From: JBBIQS01 sp037442205
GTDB lineage: Bacteria > Myxococcota > Myxococcia > Myxococcales > UBA5297
Direction: 5' to 3'
NCBI GenBank assembly: GCA_037442205.1
Contig: JBBIQS010000122.1
Span: 1 to 20,535 of the forward strand
DNA length: 20,535 bases
The translations under genes and the position numbers were made by a program. A model generated the notes under the pieces. It ran no database searches, was not told where the DNA came from, and saw only the letters and a program-made list of their open reading frames with translations. This document shows, piece after piece, positions 7,014 through 14,635 of the stretch (positions within the stretch are counted from its first letter, which is position 1; each line of letters begins with the position of its first letter).

Positions 7014-8228
7014 TCAGCCGCGGACGGCTTTGAGCAGCGGCTCGGCGTAGCGCTGGACGCGATGGTTCCCGACTCCGGCGATGGAGGCCAGCGCCTCCCT
7101 GTCGGCGGGGGCCCGCGTGGCGATGTCCTGCAGGCAGTGGCCGGGGAGGATCGCCTGCTCGTCCACCTTGCGCCGATGCGCCTCTTCCCTTCGCCATGCG
7201 GTCAGCCGCGCCTCGCGCGCCCGGCGCGCGGTGACCTGCTCCCGGGGCGGCGGCGGCGGGGGAGTGAAGAACTCGGCGCGCTCGGCGGCCGGGATGTCCT
7301 TGGCAGCCAGGCCGCGCTGGACCCCCTCGAACAGCTGCCCGCTGATGGCCACCGCCCGGCGGTGCTGCAGCCCGCGGATCTGCGTCAGCGCCGGCACGCT
7401 GGCCGGCGGCCGGTTGGCCAGCTCGAGCAGCTGCTCGTTGCCCAGGACCTTGAACGGCGGCACGTCGAGCCGCTCGGCCTCGCGCTCGCGCACCTCGGCC
7501 ACCTCGCGCAGGATGGCCTGCACCGGCGCCGGCAGCTTCTCCGAGCCCTTGATGCGCACGTAGGCCGGCCGATGGTCCTCCTCGCTCTGCAGCGCCGAGG
7601 CGAGGCGGTAGCGGGTCTCCTCGGCCACCTCCTCGACCAGCCCGGCGGCGGCGACGTCGGCCTCCAGCGAGCGCGCCAGCGCCGGCAGGCAGCTGACGTC
7701 CGAGGCCAGGTAGGCGAGCTCGTCGCGCTTCAAGGGGCGGTGGCCCCAGTCGTTCTGCTGCATCTTCTTGGAGAGCCGGAGCCCCAGCCGCAGCTCGGCC
7801 AGCGACATCAGGCCGGTGGACTTGAGGCCCAGCATCCGCGCGGCGACGCTGGTGTCGTAGACGTTGCCGACCGCCACTCCGTGCTGCCAGAGCATCCGCG
7901 CGTCGAAGGACAGGTCGTGGATCAGCTTCACCGGCCCCTGCGGACCGAGCACCAGGGCGAGCGGGGCCAGCGCCGAGTCCGGCAGGCCGATGGGATCGAC
8001 CACGCTCACCGACTCCACCACCCCGGGGCGGACCTCGGCAGCGATCTGGACGGTGCACAGCCGGGCGCGGAAGGCGTGCAGGCCGTTGCTCTCGATGTCG
8101 ACCGCCAGCCGCTCGGCCTTGGAGAGGGAGGCGGCGAGGGCGGCGATTCCCTCGGCGGTGTCGATCTGCTGGACGGGGACGGGGGCGGGCTCGGTCAGAG
8201 CGGTCGGAGTGGGCGAATTCACGGGCAT
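7014..8228 (-). CDS. rnd: Ribonuclease D, DEDDy 3'-5' exoribonuclease with two HRDC domains
   Basis: The protein has 404 residues. RNase D trims the 3' ends of tRNA precursors and other small RNAs in the cytoplasm. The exonuclease domain (about 20-200) shows ExoI VDIESNGLHAF (D44, E46), ExoII LIHDLSFDARML (D109) and ExoIII YLASDVSCL (Y173, D177), which is the DEDDy set. Two HRDC-like helical domains follow at about 228-305 (with FKVLGNEQLLELA) and about 332-402, joined by a linker with six prolines (323-328). This matches E. coli RNase D (375 residues) plus a short Pro-rich N-terminal extension. It is the first gene of a three-gene minus operon with two methyltransferases. The ATG at 8228 has only a weak upstream match (TAGGTA). 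The 124-base spacer to the divergent peptidase gene should hold both promoters. Confidence 0.92.
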   Translation of the reverse strand: MPVNSPTPTALTEPAPVPVQQIDTAEGIAALAASLSKAERLAVDIESNGLHAFRARLCTVQIAAEVRPGVVESVSVVDPIGLPDSALAPLALVLGPQGPVKLIHDLSFDARMLWQHGVAVGNVYDTSVAARMLGLKSTGLMSLAELRLGLRLSKKMQQNDWGHRPLKRDELAYLASDVSCLPALARSLEADVAAAGLVEEVAEETRYRLASALQSEEDHRPAYVRIKGSEKLPAPVQAILREVAEVREREAERLDVPPFKVLGNEQLLELANRPPASVPALTQIRGLQHRRAVAISGQLFEGVQRGLAAKDIPAAERAEFFTPPPPPPREQVTARRAREARLTAWRREEAHRRKVDEQAILPGHCLQDIATRAPADREALASIAGVGNHRVQRYAEPLLKAVRG

Positions 8229-8352
8229 TACCTACGGGACCGGGGAGAATTGGGCAACTGCTGTCGCTTCCCGGCCGGGGCGGAAGACGGCGAGCGCCTG
8301 GACGGCGGGCGGCAGCGGCGTTATCTCAGCTCGTCCCGAGGGCGGCGCAATC

Positions 8353-9465
8353 GTGGAAATCGACTCCGAATTCGAGGGCGGCAGCATCCGGGTCGTCGGC
8401 GGCGACGGCGACGGGGCCCTCCTGGCGCTGCGCGACGACTCGGCCGCCGAGCTGCGCCAGTGGTTCTCCTTCGCCGCCTTGGGGCGGGCCGGCGTCCGCC
8501 GCCGCTTCGTCATCGCCAATGCCGACGAGGCCTCCTATCCCGACGCCTGGGAAGACTACCGGGTGCTCGCCTCTTACGATCGAAAGCGGTGGTTCCGGGT
8601 GGCGACCCGCTACCGCGGCGGCCGGCTGGAGTTCTCCCACCGCGCGGCCGAGTCTGTCTGCCACTACGCCTACTTCGCCCCCTATTCCTCCTCGCGGCGG
8701 GAGGGGCTGCTGCGCCGGATGCGGCGAGCCGGGGCGTCGGTTCGCCGCCTCGGCTGGTCGGTGGAAGGGCGCGAGCTCAAGGCGGTGGTGGTCGGCAGCC
8801 CGAAGCGGCGGGCGCGGCGGCTGTGGATGCTGGCCCGCCAGCACCCCGGCGAGACCGGCGCCGAGTGGTTCATGGAGGGCGTGCTGCGCCGGTTGCTTGG
8901 CCTGGACGCGGGCGTGCGCGAGCTGCTCTCGAGCGCGCGGCTCTACCTGGTCCCGTGCATGAACCCCGACGGCGCGGCGCTGGGCAACCTGCGCACCAAC
9001 GCCGCCGGCCAGGACCTCAATCGCTGCTGGCTCAACCCGGACGGCGACGCTCCCGAGGTCGCTGCCGTCCGGAGGACGATGGAGCGCTCCGGTGTCGATC
9101 TCCTGCTCGACGTCCACGCCGACGAGCGCAATCCGTACTGCTTCCTGGCCGGCTGCGAGGGCAACCCCGGCTACTCCGAGCGGCTGCGCGCGTTGGAGAA
9201 CCAGTTCGAGCAGGCGCTGTGCGAGGCCTTCCCCGACTTCCAGGACGAGCTCGGGTACGAGCGCGACGCTCCCGGCGGCGCCGACCTGAGCTCGGCCGCC
9301 AACTTCGCCGGCGAGGCCTTCGACTGCCTCTCCTTCACCCTGGAGACGCCGTTCAAGGACCTGCAGGCCCCGCGCCGGGCGCCGTGGATGCCGCACCGGG
9401 CGATGGAGCTGGGGGCGGCCAGCCTCGACGCGGTGCTCTCCTGCCTCGACGACTTGCGCGAATGA
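8353..9465 (+). CDS. M14-family zinc carboxypeptidase, cytosolic carboxypeptidase (CCP) type
   Basis: From the GTG at 8353 the product is 370 residues, the usual size for bacterial CCP-like proteins. An N-terminal beta-rich domain (about 1-130) precedes the M14 catalytic domain. Zinc ligands are H164 and E167 in QHPGE and H255 in LLDVHADE. Substrate-binding elements include NPDG (204-207), NLRTNAAG (212-219) and LNRCW (222-226). The catalytic glutamate is E331 in TLETPFKD. The QHPGETGAEWFMEG block is typical of CCPs, which in eukaryotes remove C-terminal or side-chain glutamates; bacterial substrates are mostly unknown. There is no signal peptide, so it should act in the cytoplasm. The start was chosen because GAGGG lies ten bases upstream and the upstream part of the frame is antisense to rnd. 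The gene is divergent from rnd and convergent with the vWA lipoprotein gene. Confidence 0.9.
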   Translation: MEIDSEFEGGSIRVVGGDGDGALLALRDDSAAELRQWFSFAALGRAGVRRRFVIANADEASYPDAWEDYRVLASYDRKRWFRVATRYRGGRLEFSHRAAESVCHYAYFAPYSSSRREGLLRRMRRAGASVRRLGWSVEGRELKAVVVGSPKRRARRLWMLARQHPGETGAEWFMEGVLRRLLGLDAGVRELLSSARLYLVPCMNPDGAALGNLRTNAAGQDLNRCWLNPDGDAPEVAAVRRTMERSGVDLLLDVHADERNPYCFLAGCEGNPGYSERLRALENQFEQALCEAFPDFQDELGYERDAPGGADLSSAANFAGEAFDCLSFTLETPFKDLQAPRRAPWMPHRAMELGAASLDAVLSCLDDLRE

Positions 9466-9498
9466 AAAGGCGTCCGCCCCTCGGAGGAGGCGGGCGCC
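9465..9498 (-). terminator. Rho-independent terminator after the vWA lipoprotein gene
   Basis: Arms 9469-9478 and 9489-9498 pair over ten positions with one G-T pair, and part of the 10-base centre can pair further. On the minus strand the stem is followed at once by TTTT (9465-9468), giving a standard intrinsic terminator for the gene ending at 9527. On the plus strand no T-run follows, although the hairpin starts four bases after the peptidase stop and may help there too. Confidence 0.75.
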
Positions 9499-9526
9499 TG
9501 GGATCGCGGGCCTGCGCTCTCCCGAC

Positions 9527-12500
9527 CTACAGGCAGAGCGTGTCGTAGTCGGCGACGATGGTCGCCCCTGGGGCGGGGATCGAGCCGCTGCGGAAGACGA
9601 TCGAGTTGCTCTGCGAGTCGTAGTCGTAGTCCACGCCCGGGCTGCGGCCGGCGCCGTTGACCGTCACCCGCAGCTTGGAGGGATCGGCGGTACGGGTGAG
9701 GAAGTACTGGGCCTTGGCGGCGAAGGCGTCCAGGCCGATGTCCGCGGCGATCTTGCCCCAGTCCGGGCTGCAGATGGACTTGAAGATGCCGTTGGTGCGG
9801 GTGGAGGCCTCGATGTAGCGCTTGCCGGCGTCGGCGGTGCCCATCGAGCCGGAGCAGCCGCCGGGCGAGTCGCCGACGATCGAGTGCCAGGCGAAGAGGG
9901 CGGTGTTCTTGGCGCCTTTGATCTGCTGGAACAGGTCCACGTAGTACTGCACGCTCTGCGAGGCGCCCTGGTCCTCCTCGTCGCTGAGCACGATCACCGC
10001 CAGCTTGGCGTCGGAGCGAACGAAGCTGCTGTTGGGCTTGGCCGGGTCGGAGATCAGCGGGTTGGTCAGGGCGGCCTTGGCGCCCTCCAGGCCCGACTCG
10101 GCGCTGTCGGCGCAGCACTCGCCGACCTTGATGTTCTTGGCCAGCTCGCCCGCCGGGTCGGGGTCGGTGCGGCGGATGATCTTGGGATTGCCGAAGAACT
10201 CGCCGTTGCCCACCGTCATCCCCGGGAAGCTGGAGCTGGAGTCCGCCTGGTGCGGGGCGCCGCTGCCTGACCAGTCCACCGTGGTCACCGCCACCTGGTA
10301 GTCGCTGCCCGAGGCGTGGGCCTGGTTCATGAAGGTCACCGCGTTGCCGGCCAACGAGGACTGCTTGGTGTTCATCGAGCCGCTGTTGTCGATGACCCAC
10401 AGCACGTCGGCCTTGGGCTCGGTGTTCTGCTGGAAAGTGTCGGTCTGGTGGGTGAGGGTGGTCCCGGTGCCCTTGAGCTGGATGGTGGTCATCCCGCCGG
10501 AGAAGTCGTGGGAGATGACCAGGAACGCGGCGTCGCTGGTGGCCGCGGTCGGGCGGTAGGCCACGGTGACACTGGCCGAGTTGCCTGGGTTGAGGGTCAG
10601 CGGCAGCGTCGGCTTGCTCTTGATGGTGAACGGAGCGGTGGCCGGGTCGATGCCCAGGCCCTTGATGGTTACTGCGGCCCCGCCGGTGTTGTAGATGGTC
10701 AGGGTGCGGTCGGTGGAGCTGCAACCCACGGTGACCTGGCCGAAGTCCAGGGCGTTGGGGACCACATCGATCCCCAGCTTGACCGCGGTGCCGCTCAAGC
10801 CGATCTGCTTGCAGCCTGCGTTGCCGTTGTAGCCGATGACGTTGCACTCGCCGGAGGTGCCGTCGCTGGTGTTGAAGACGAGCACCGGGCCAATCGGGAT
10901 GCCGCCCAGGCTCTTGGGCTGGAAGATGACCTCGATGGTCGCCGACAGCCCGGGGCCGAGCTGGGTGGGCATGGCCGGGGTCTGCTTGCCCAGGGTGAAG
11001 TCGTTGCCGGGGACCAGCGGGAACATCGAGGTCACCACCGGCTTCTGGATGGTGCAGGCCAGGCTGCCCACGTTCTTCACCGTGGCCAGCATCGACTTCT
11101 TGTCGCCCAAGCCCACCACGCCGAAGTTGAGGGTGCGGCCCATCAGTCCGCCGGCGGCTGGGTTCACCTCCAGCTTGCACTCGGGGTTGGCGGTGGGCGT
11201 GCCGCGCAGCGCGATGTTGATCGGCGCCACCTCGGCGCTGGTCAGGGTGAGCACCCCGTTGTCGGGCGGGTTCACGTCCTGCGGGATGTAAGTGACCTTG
11301 ACGTCCACCAGGGCGTTGGGCCCGAGGATGCTGGGCATCAGCGGGGCGCTGGAGACCATGAACTTGGCGGACTGGCCGGCGGCGTCGATGGCCAGCCCGG
11401 TGAGATTGCACTCCGCGCTGCCGGCGTTGTGGAAGGTGACCACCCGGTCGCTCACGCTCAGCTTGGCCTGGGTGCCGAAGTCGAGGGTGGTGGTCGAAGC
11501 CTCCAGCTTGCACTCCGAGGGCGGCACGGCGTTGCCCTTGAGCAGGGCGAAGCGCAGCGGGGCGATCGGGTCGCTCGACTCGACCACCAGCCGGGCGACC
11601 TTGGGGCCGATGCTGCCCGGCTTGAGCGACACCTCGACGTTGCCCGACGAGCCCGGGGCGAGCTTGCCGGGCGGCGGGGTGGAGAGCAGGGCGAAGTCGG
11701 GGCTGCCCTCGATCTTCACCGAAGTCAGGTCGAGTTCGAAGGTTCCGCAGTTGGTGAGCTTGACGGTCTTGGTGGGCGAGGTGCGGCCGACGGCCACGCT
11801 CCCGAAGTCGGTGACGTTGGGGCTGATGCACAGCTTGGCGCCCTGGCCGGTGGCGGTGAGGTGGATCTTCACCGGCGAGGAGCGCGGGTCGTCGGCGCCG
11901 ACGGTGACCGTGGCAGTGCGCACTCCGAGGTCGGTGGCCTTGAAGAGCAGCGTCCCCTCGATCGACTCGTTGGGCTGGAGGGTGAAGGGGGTGGTGTCGG
12001 GGAGCACGCTGAAGTCGGGCGGGTCGATCAGCGCCGGAGAGAAGGTGTCGAACACCAGCTCCAGCGCGCCGGTGTTGGTCAGGCTGACTCGGCGCTTGAT
12101 GCCGGCGTCGCCCATGGTGCCCAGGCCGAAGTCGACGCTCAGGTCGCGGACCGCGGGCGTGGACTCGAGGATCCCGGTCGAGGTGCACTGGTCGAGCGGC
12201 TTGGCGGAGTCGTCGCCGGTGCCGGAGGCCACGCACACCTTGAGGGTGCCGCTGGAGCCGCTGGCGGTCAGGTAGAGCTTGACCTCGGAGCGGTCGCCGT
12301 CGTCGCTCTTGAGGGTGAGCACGTCGGTCTCGTCGCCGATGGCGCTGGGGGCGAACTGGATCCCCAGGGTGCGGCACTCGCTGGCCGGGATGACGTGGGG
12401 GTCGTCGTTGGTGCCCATCGGGCACGGGATCAGCACGTCGACCAGGCGGAAGGCGGTGCCCTTCTCCAGCACCGGGTCCTCGACGGTCAGCGGCATCTCG

Positions 12501-12736
12501 CCGCCGTTGCCCAGCGCCAGGTACTTGGTGGCCGGGCTGGCCAGCTTGACCACGCCCCAGGCGATCTGGGCGTCGTTGGCCAGCGGGGTGCCTGCCAGCG
12601 GGGCGGCGGGCGGCTCGTAGAGGTAGATCTCGAGCTGGGCGTTGAGTCCCTTGGTGCGCGCTCGCTGGCCGCAGTTGCAGCCGGCCGACGCGATCGCCAG
12701 GTAAGCGATCAGCAGGTTGCGAAGGGTGGCGGACAT
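9527..12736 (-). CDS. Lipoprotein with repeated ASH/choice-of-anchor D domains and a vWA domain
   Basis: This 1069-residue protein starts with a lipoprotein signal (lipobox IASAGC, Cys20). Five Ig-like repeats follow, each opening with a DFG-type strand: VDFG (201), TDFG (309), LDFG (418), LNFG (536) and LDFG (663). The segment 30-160 may be a sixth. These resemble the HYDIN/ASH or choice-of-anchor D modules common in myxobacterial surface proteins. A von Willebrand A domain spans about 775-1000; its MIDAS motif is DNSGS (783-787), with a second acidic cluster SDEED (918-922). A beta-rich tail ends DYDTLCL. It probably sits in the outer membrane and binds a ligand through the metal site, but the partner is unknown. 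GAGAGG lies six bases before ATG 12736. An extended -10 promoter lies upstream and a terminator downstream, so it appears monocistronic. Confidence 0.88.
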   Translation of the reverse strand: MSATLRNLLIAYLAIASAGCNCGQRARTKGLNAQLEIYLYEPPAAPLAGTPLANDAQIAWGVVKLASPATKYLALGNGGEMPLTVEDPVLEKGTAFRLVDVLIPCPMGTNDDPHVIPASECRTLGIQFAPSAIGDETDVLTLKSDDGDRSEVKLYLTASGSSGTLKVCVASGTGDDSAKPLDQCTSTGILESTPAVRDLSVDFGLGTMGDAGIKRRVSLTNTGALELVFDTFSPALIDPPDFSVLPDTTPFTLQPNESIEGTLLFKATDLGVRTATVTVGADDPRSSPVKIHLTATGQGAKLCISPNVTDFGSVAVGRTSPTKTVKLTNCGTFELDLTSVKIEGSPDFALLSTPPPGKLAPGSSGNVEVSLKPGSIGPKVARLVVESSDPIAPLRFALLKGNAVPPSECKLEASTTTLDFGTQAKLSVSDRVVTFHNAGSAECNLTGLAIDAAGQSAKFMVSSAPLMPSILGPNALVDVKVTYIPQDVNPPDNGVLTLTSAEVAPINIALRGTPTANPECKLEVNPAAGGLMGRTLNFGVVGLGDKKSMLATVKNVGSLACTIQKPVVTSMFPLVPGNDFTLGKQTPAMPTQLGPGLSATIEVIFQPKSLGGIPIGPVLVFNTSDGTSGECNVIGYNGNAGCKQIGLSGTAVKLGIDVVPNALDFGQVTVGCSSTDRTLTIYNTGGAAVTIKGLGIDPATAPFTIKSKPTLPLTLNPGNSASVTVAYRPTAATSDAAFLVISHDFSGGMTTIQLKGTGTTLTHQTDTFQQNTEPKADVLWVIDNSGSMNTKQSSLAGNAVTFMNQAHASGSDYQVAVTTVDWSGSGAPHQADSSSSFPGMTVGNGEFFGNPKIIRRTDPDPAGELAKNIKVGECCADSAESGLEGAKAALTNPLISDPAKPNSSFVRSDAKLAVIVLSDEEDQGASQSVQYYVDLFQQIKGAKNTALFAWHSIVGDSPGGCSGSMGTADAGKRYIEASTRTNGIFKSICSPDWGKIAADIGLDAFAAKAQYFLTRTADPSKLRVTVNGAGRSPGVDYDYDSQSNSIVFRSGSIPAPGATIVADYDTLCL

Positions 12737-12802
12737 GCGGCACCTCTCTGTTATTGGGCCTCCAACGGCCCTGCCCGCGAATGAGGGCGAAAGAAGCCGC
12801 GC

Positions 12803-12811
12803 ATTCTAGCA
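12803..12811 (-). promoter_or_regulatory. Extended -10 promoter element for the vWA lipoprotein gene
   Basis: On the minus strand this site reads TGCTAGAAT: a TGn extension plus a hexamer matching TATAAT at five of six positions. The -35 region is poor (TTCGCG with 19-base spacing, or CGCGCT with 17), which an extended -10 can offset. It would give a leader of about 60 bases before ATG 12736. Confidence 0.5.
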
Positions 12812-12873
12812 GAGAGGCAGGCGGCAGCGCGAACGGCTGCCCGGGAATCCGCCCGGCAAGCTTCGGCGGCGCG

Positions 12874-12924
12874 TCAGTGGGTGGAGAAGGTGGCCACCGG
12901 CCTGCGGATGAGGAGCCAAGACAT
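12874..12924 (-). pseudogene. N-terminal remnant of an RND efflux pump gene (AcrB/MdtB family)
   Basis: Eighteen bases after the membrane fusion protein stop, the minus strand opens a frame reading MSWLLIRRPVATFSTH and then TGA. The first 13 residues match the conserved N-terminus of RND inner-membrane transporters, where an (I/L)xRRPVAT motif leads into the first transmembrane helix, and this is the position where the pump gene normally follows its fusion protein. After ATF the expected hydrophobic helix is absent, and neither of the other two frames supplies it. About 1000 residues of pump are missing. The next recognisable element is the promoter of the vWA lipoprotein gene, so the pump body has been deleted or the sequence joined at about 12880. 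Confidence 0.72.
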
Positions 12925-12941
12925 GGCGCACGGCGGCGGCG

Positions 12942-14132
12942 TCACTGCCCGCCTGCTCCGCCCAGGCCTCGCGGCGCCGGCTCCTGCTTCACCTGGACCC
13001 TGCCCCCCGGGACCAGTCCCAGCTGGCCGTCGATCACCACCCGCTCGTCGACGCGCACCCCGGCCACCGCCTGCAGGTCGCGCAGGATCGGCCCGGTGCG
13101 GACCTGGCGCAGCTGCACCGTCGAATCGGGCTGGACCACGAACAGGAAGGGGCCCTGTTGTCCCTGCTGGATGGCGGCCGACGGGACCACCACGGTGTCG
13201 GACAGCTGGCGCAGCAGCAGGGTGACGTTGACGAACTGCCCCGGCCACAGCGCGCGCCGGGGATTGTCGAAGGAGCCCTTGAGCAGGATGGTGCCGGTGG
13301 CGGCATCGACGGCGTTGTCGATGAAGCGCAGCGAGCCCTCCTCGTAGCCCTGCTCGCCGGGGATGGCGGCCGCCACCCGCAGCGGGCCGCTCTGCTCCTG
13401 AAGCCGGCGGATCTCGGAAAGGTGCCGGGCCGGGACGCTGAAGCTGACCTCGATCGGATTGAGCTGGCGGATGACCACCAGCGGGGTGGAGCTGTTGGCC
13501 TGGACCAGGTTCCCGGGATGAACCAGGAGGTTGCCGGTTCGCCCGGCGATGGGCGAGCGCAGGGTGGCGTAGTTGAGGTTGACCCGGGCGTTGTCGACGG
13601 CGGCGGCGTTCTCGCGGACGGTGGCCTCGGCCGCCCGGCGGGTGGCCACCCGGGCGGCATAGTCGAGCTGCGATGCCATCCCGCTCTTGGCCGGCGGGGC
13701 GTAGCGGTGCTCTTCGATGCGGGCGTTCTGGGCCAGCACCTCGCTCCTGGCCAGCGTGGCCTGCGCCTGGGCCAGCGCCAGCTCGAAGGGGCGCGGCTCG
13801 AGCTCGAAGAGCACCTGATCGACCTCGACCTCGTCGCCCTCCTTGAAGTGGACCTTGACCAGCTGGCCGGTGACCTGGGAGCGCAGCGAAACGGTGGCCA
13901 GCGACTCCACCGTCCCCAGCGCCTTGAGCTGCACCGGCACCGTCCTCCTCTGCGCCTGCGCGACGCGGACCGGCGACGGGGGGCGGACGCCCTCGCGGCG
14001 CCGCTGGCCGCGCCCCTTGCACCCCGCCAGCGCCAGCGCGGCCATCGCCAGCAGCCCCAGCAGGGCGCCCAGCCGGCGGGCCTCACCCGTCGAGGGCCAG
14101 TCGCGGCGGATGGCAGAGGCTGGGGCCCGCAT
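12942..14132 (-). CDS. RND efflux membrane fusion protein (periplasmic adaptor lipoprotein)
   Basis: The 396-residue protein has a signal peptide ending in lipobox LALAGC (Cys38). Its layout is that of AcrA/MdtA adaptors: a beta-strand entry (VPVQLKALGTVES), the first lipoyl half with GQLVKVHFKEGDEV (about 88-101), an alpha-helical hairpin rich in Ala and Arg (about 115-195), the second lipoyl half LRSPIAGRTGN (about 203-213), a beta-barrel domain with ALWPGQFVNV, and a membrane-proximal domain with VVPSAAIQQG and GQLGLVPGGRVQV. Such adaptors link an RND pump to an outer-membrane channel. GAGG is placed six bases before ATG 14132. The pump gene that should follow is reduced to a short remnant, and no TolC-type gene is present, so this adaptor is orphaned within the window and may be non-functional or recruited elsewhere. 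Confidence 0.9.
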   Translation of the reverse strand: MRAPASAIRRDWPSTGEARRLGALLGLLAMAALALAGCKGRGQRRREGVRPPSPVRVAQAQRRTVPVQLKALGTVESLATVSLRSQVTGQLVKVHFKEGDEVEVDQVLFELEPRPFELALAQAQATLARSEVLAQNARIEEHRYAPPAKSGMASQLDYAARVATRRAAEATVRENAAAVDNARVNLNYATLRSPIAGRTGNLLVHPGNLVQANSSTPLVVIRQLNPIEVSFSVPARHLSEIRRLQEQSGPLRVAAAIPGEQGYEEGSLRFIDNAVDAATGTILLKGSFDNPRRALWPGQFVNVTLLLRQLSDTVVVPSAAIQQGQQGPFLFVVQPDSTVQLRQVRTGPILRDLQAVAGVRVDERVVIDGQLGLVPGGRVQVKQEPAPRGLGGAGGQ

Positions 14133-14191
14133 CCGGCACCTCGGCAGCGGTTCGGCCTCGGAGTAGGCGAGGACCGCAGCCGATAATTTGT

Positions 14192-14211
14192 GCAGCCGGG
14201 CGCTCGGCTGC
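14192..14211 (-). terminator. Hairpin downstream of the Cys-rich lipoprotein gene
   Basis: Arms 14192-14198 and 14205-14211 form a perfect 7-bp GC-rich stem around a 6-base loop, about 40 bases past the lipoprotein stop. On the minus strand it is followed by ACAAATTATC, which is AT-rich for this window but not a T-run. It may be a weak terminator, or part of the leader of the membrane fusion protein gene. Confidence 0.4.
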
Positions 14212-14249
14212 TTGCCGAAACGGGCAGTGCTATTTGGGCTGGCGCTGGT

Positions 14250-14633
14250 CTACTTGCCCGAATTGGGCTCTGGCGCGGGGAGGGCGCGCGGCAGGTCGCT
14301 GCCCAGTGCGGAGGTCGGCTCCGGAGCGGGGCGGGCGATGCCGGCGGTGGGGTCGACGTCCGAGACGCAGCGGGGGAAGACGCTCGACTCGTCGCAGCGC
14401 TGTCCCTGCTGGCACTCGCCGCGGCAGGGGAGCGGGTCGCAATAGCCCGTCTTCTCGTTGCAGGTGGTCGCCGGGGGGCAGGCGGTGTAGCAGTCGCCGC
14501 CGGCGCGGCGGGCGCCGGCGACCCCGGTGGCCACCGCGGTGTTGATGATTGCCGAGGCCGCCGCTCCGCTCCCGCCGGAGGCGCAGCCCGCCAGCGACAG
14601 CAGCAACAGCGACCACTGAAGCCGGGGCAGCAT
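14250..14633 (-). CDS. Small Cys-rich lipoprotein with two four-cysteine modules
   Basis: This 127-residue protein has a lipobox LSLAGC (Cys17), a Gly/Ala-rich stretch (18-46), then eight cysteines between residues 48 and 89. They fall into two copies of C-x3-C-x5-C-x(6-8)-C (48-65 and 70-89) joined by DPLP. The Pro-rich tail ends at residue 127. The modules resemble the small disulfide-bonded units seen in many myxobacterial exported proteins; no function is known to me. The gene starts two bases after the stop of the upstream beta-barrel gene, so the two are very probably one transcriptional unit with a shared envelope role. No enzyme motif is visible. Confidence 0.75.
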   Translation of the reverse strand: MLPRLQWSLLLLSLAGCASGGSGAAASAIINTAVATGVAGARRAGGDCYTACPPATTCNEKTGYCDPLPCRGECQQGQRCDESSVFPRCVSDVDPTAGIARPAPEPTSALGSDLPRALPAPEPNSGK

Positions 14634-14635
14634 GG

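Noticed and set aside
6333..9548. A 1071-codon plus-strand open frame spanning several genes
   Set aside because: It is antisense to the tandem methyltransferase and rnd genes and out of frame with the M14 peptidase, whose motifs lie in another plus-strand frame.
9171..12743. A 1190-codon minus-strand open frame parallel to the vWA lipoprotein
   Set aside because: It is the same strand in a shifted frame, Arg/Pro/Gln-rich and without a signal peptide. The lipobox, ASH repeats and MIDAS motif all lie in the other frame.
10316..12784. An 822-codon plus-strand open frame
   Set aside because: It is antisense to the vWA lipoprotein gene and has the Gly/Val/Ala/Leu bias of a shadow frame.
12853..12870. 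Small CCGGG/CCCGG hairpin after the pump remnant, considered as a terminator
   Set aside because: It has only a five-base stem and no T-run on the minus strand; too weak to call.
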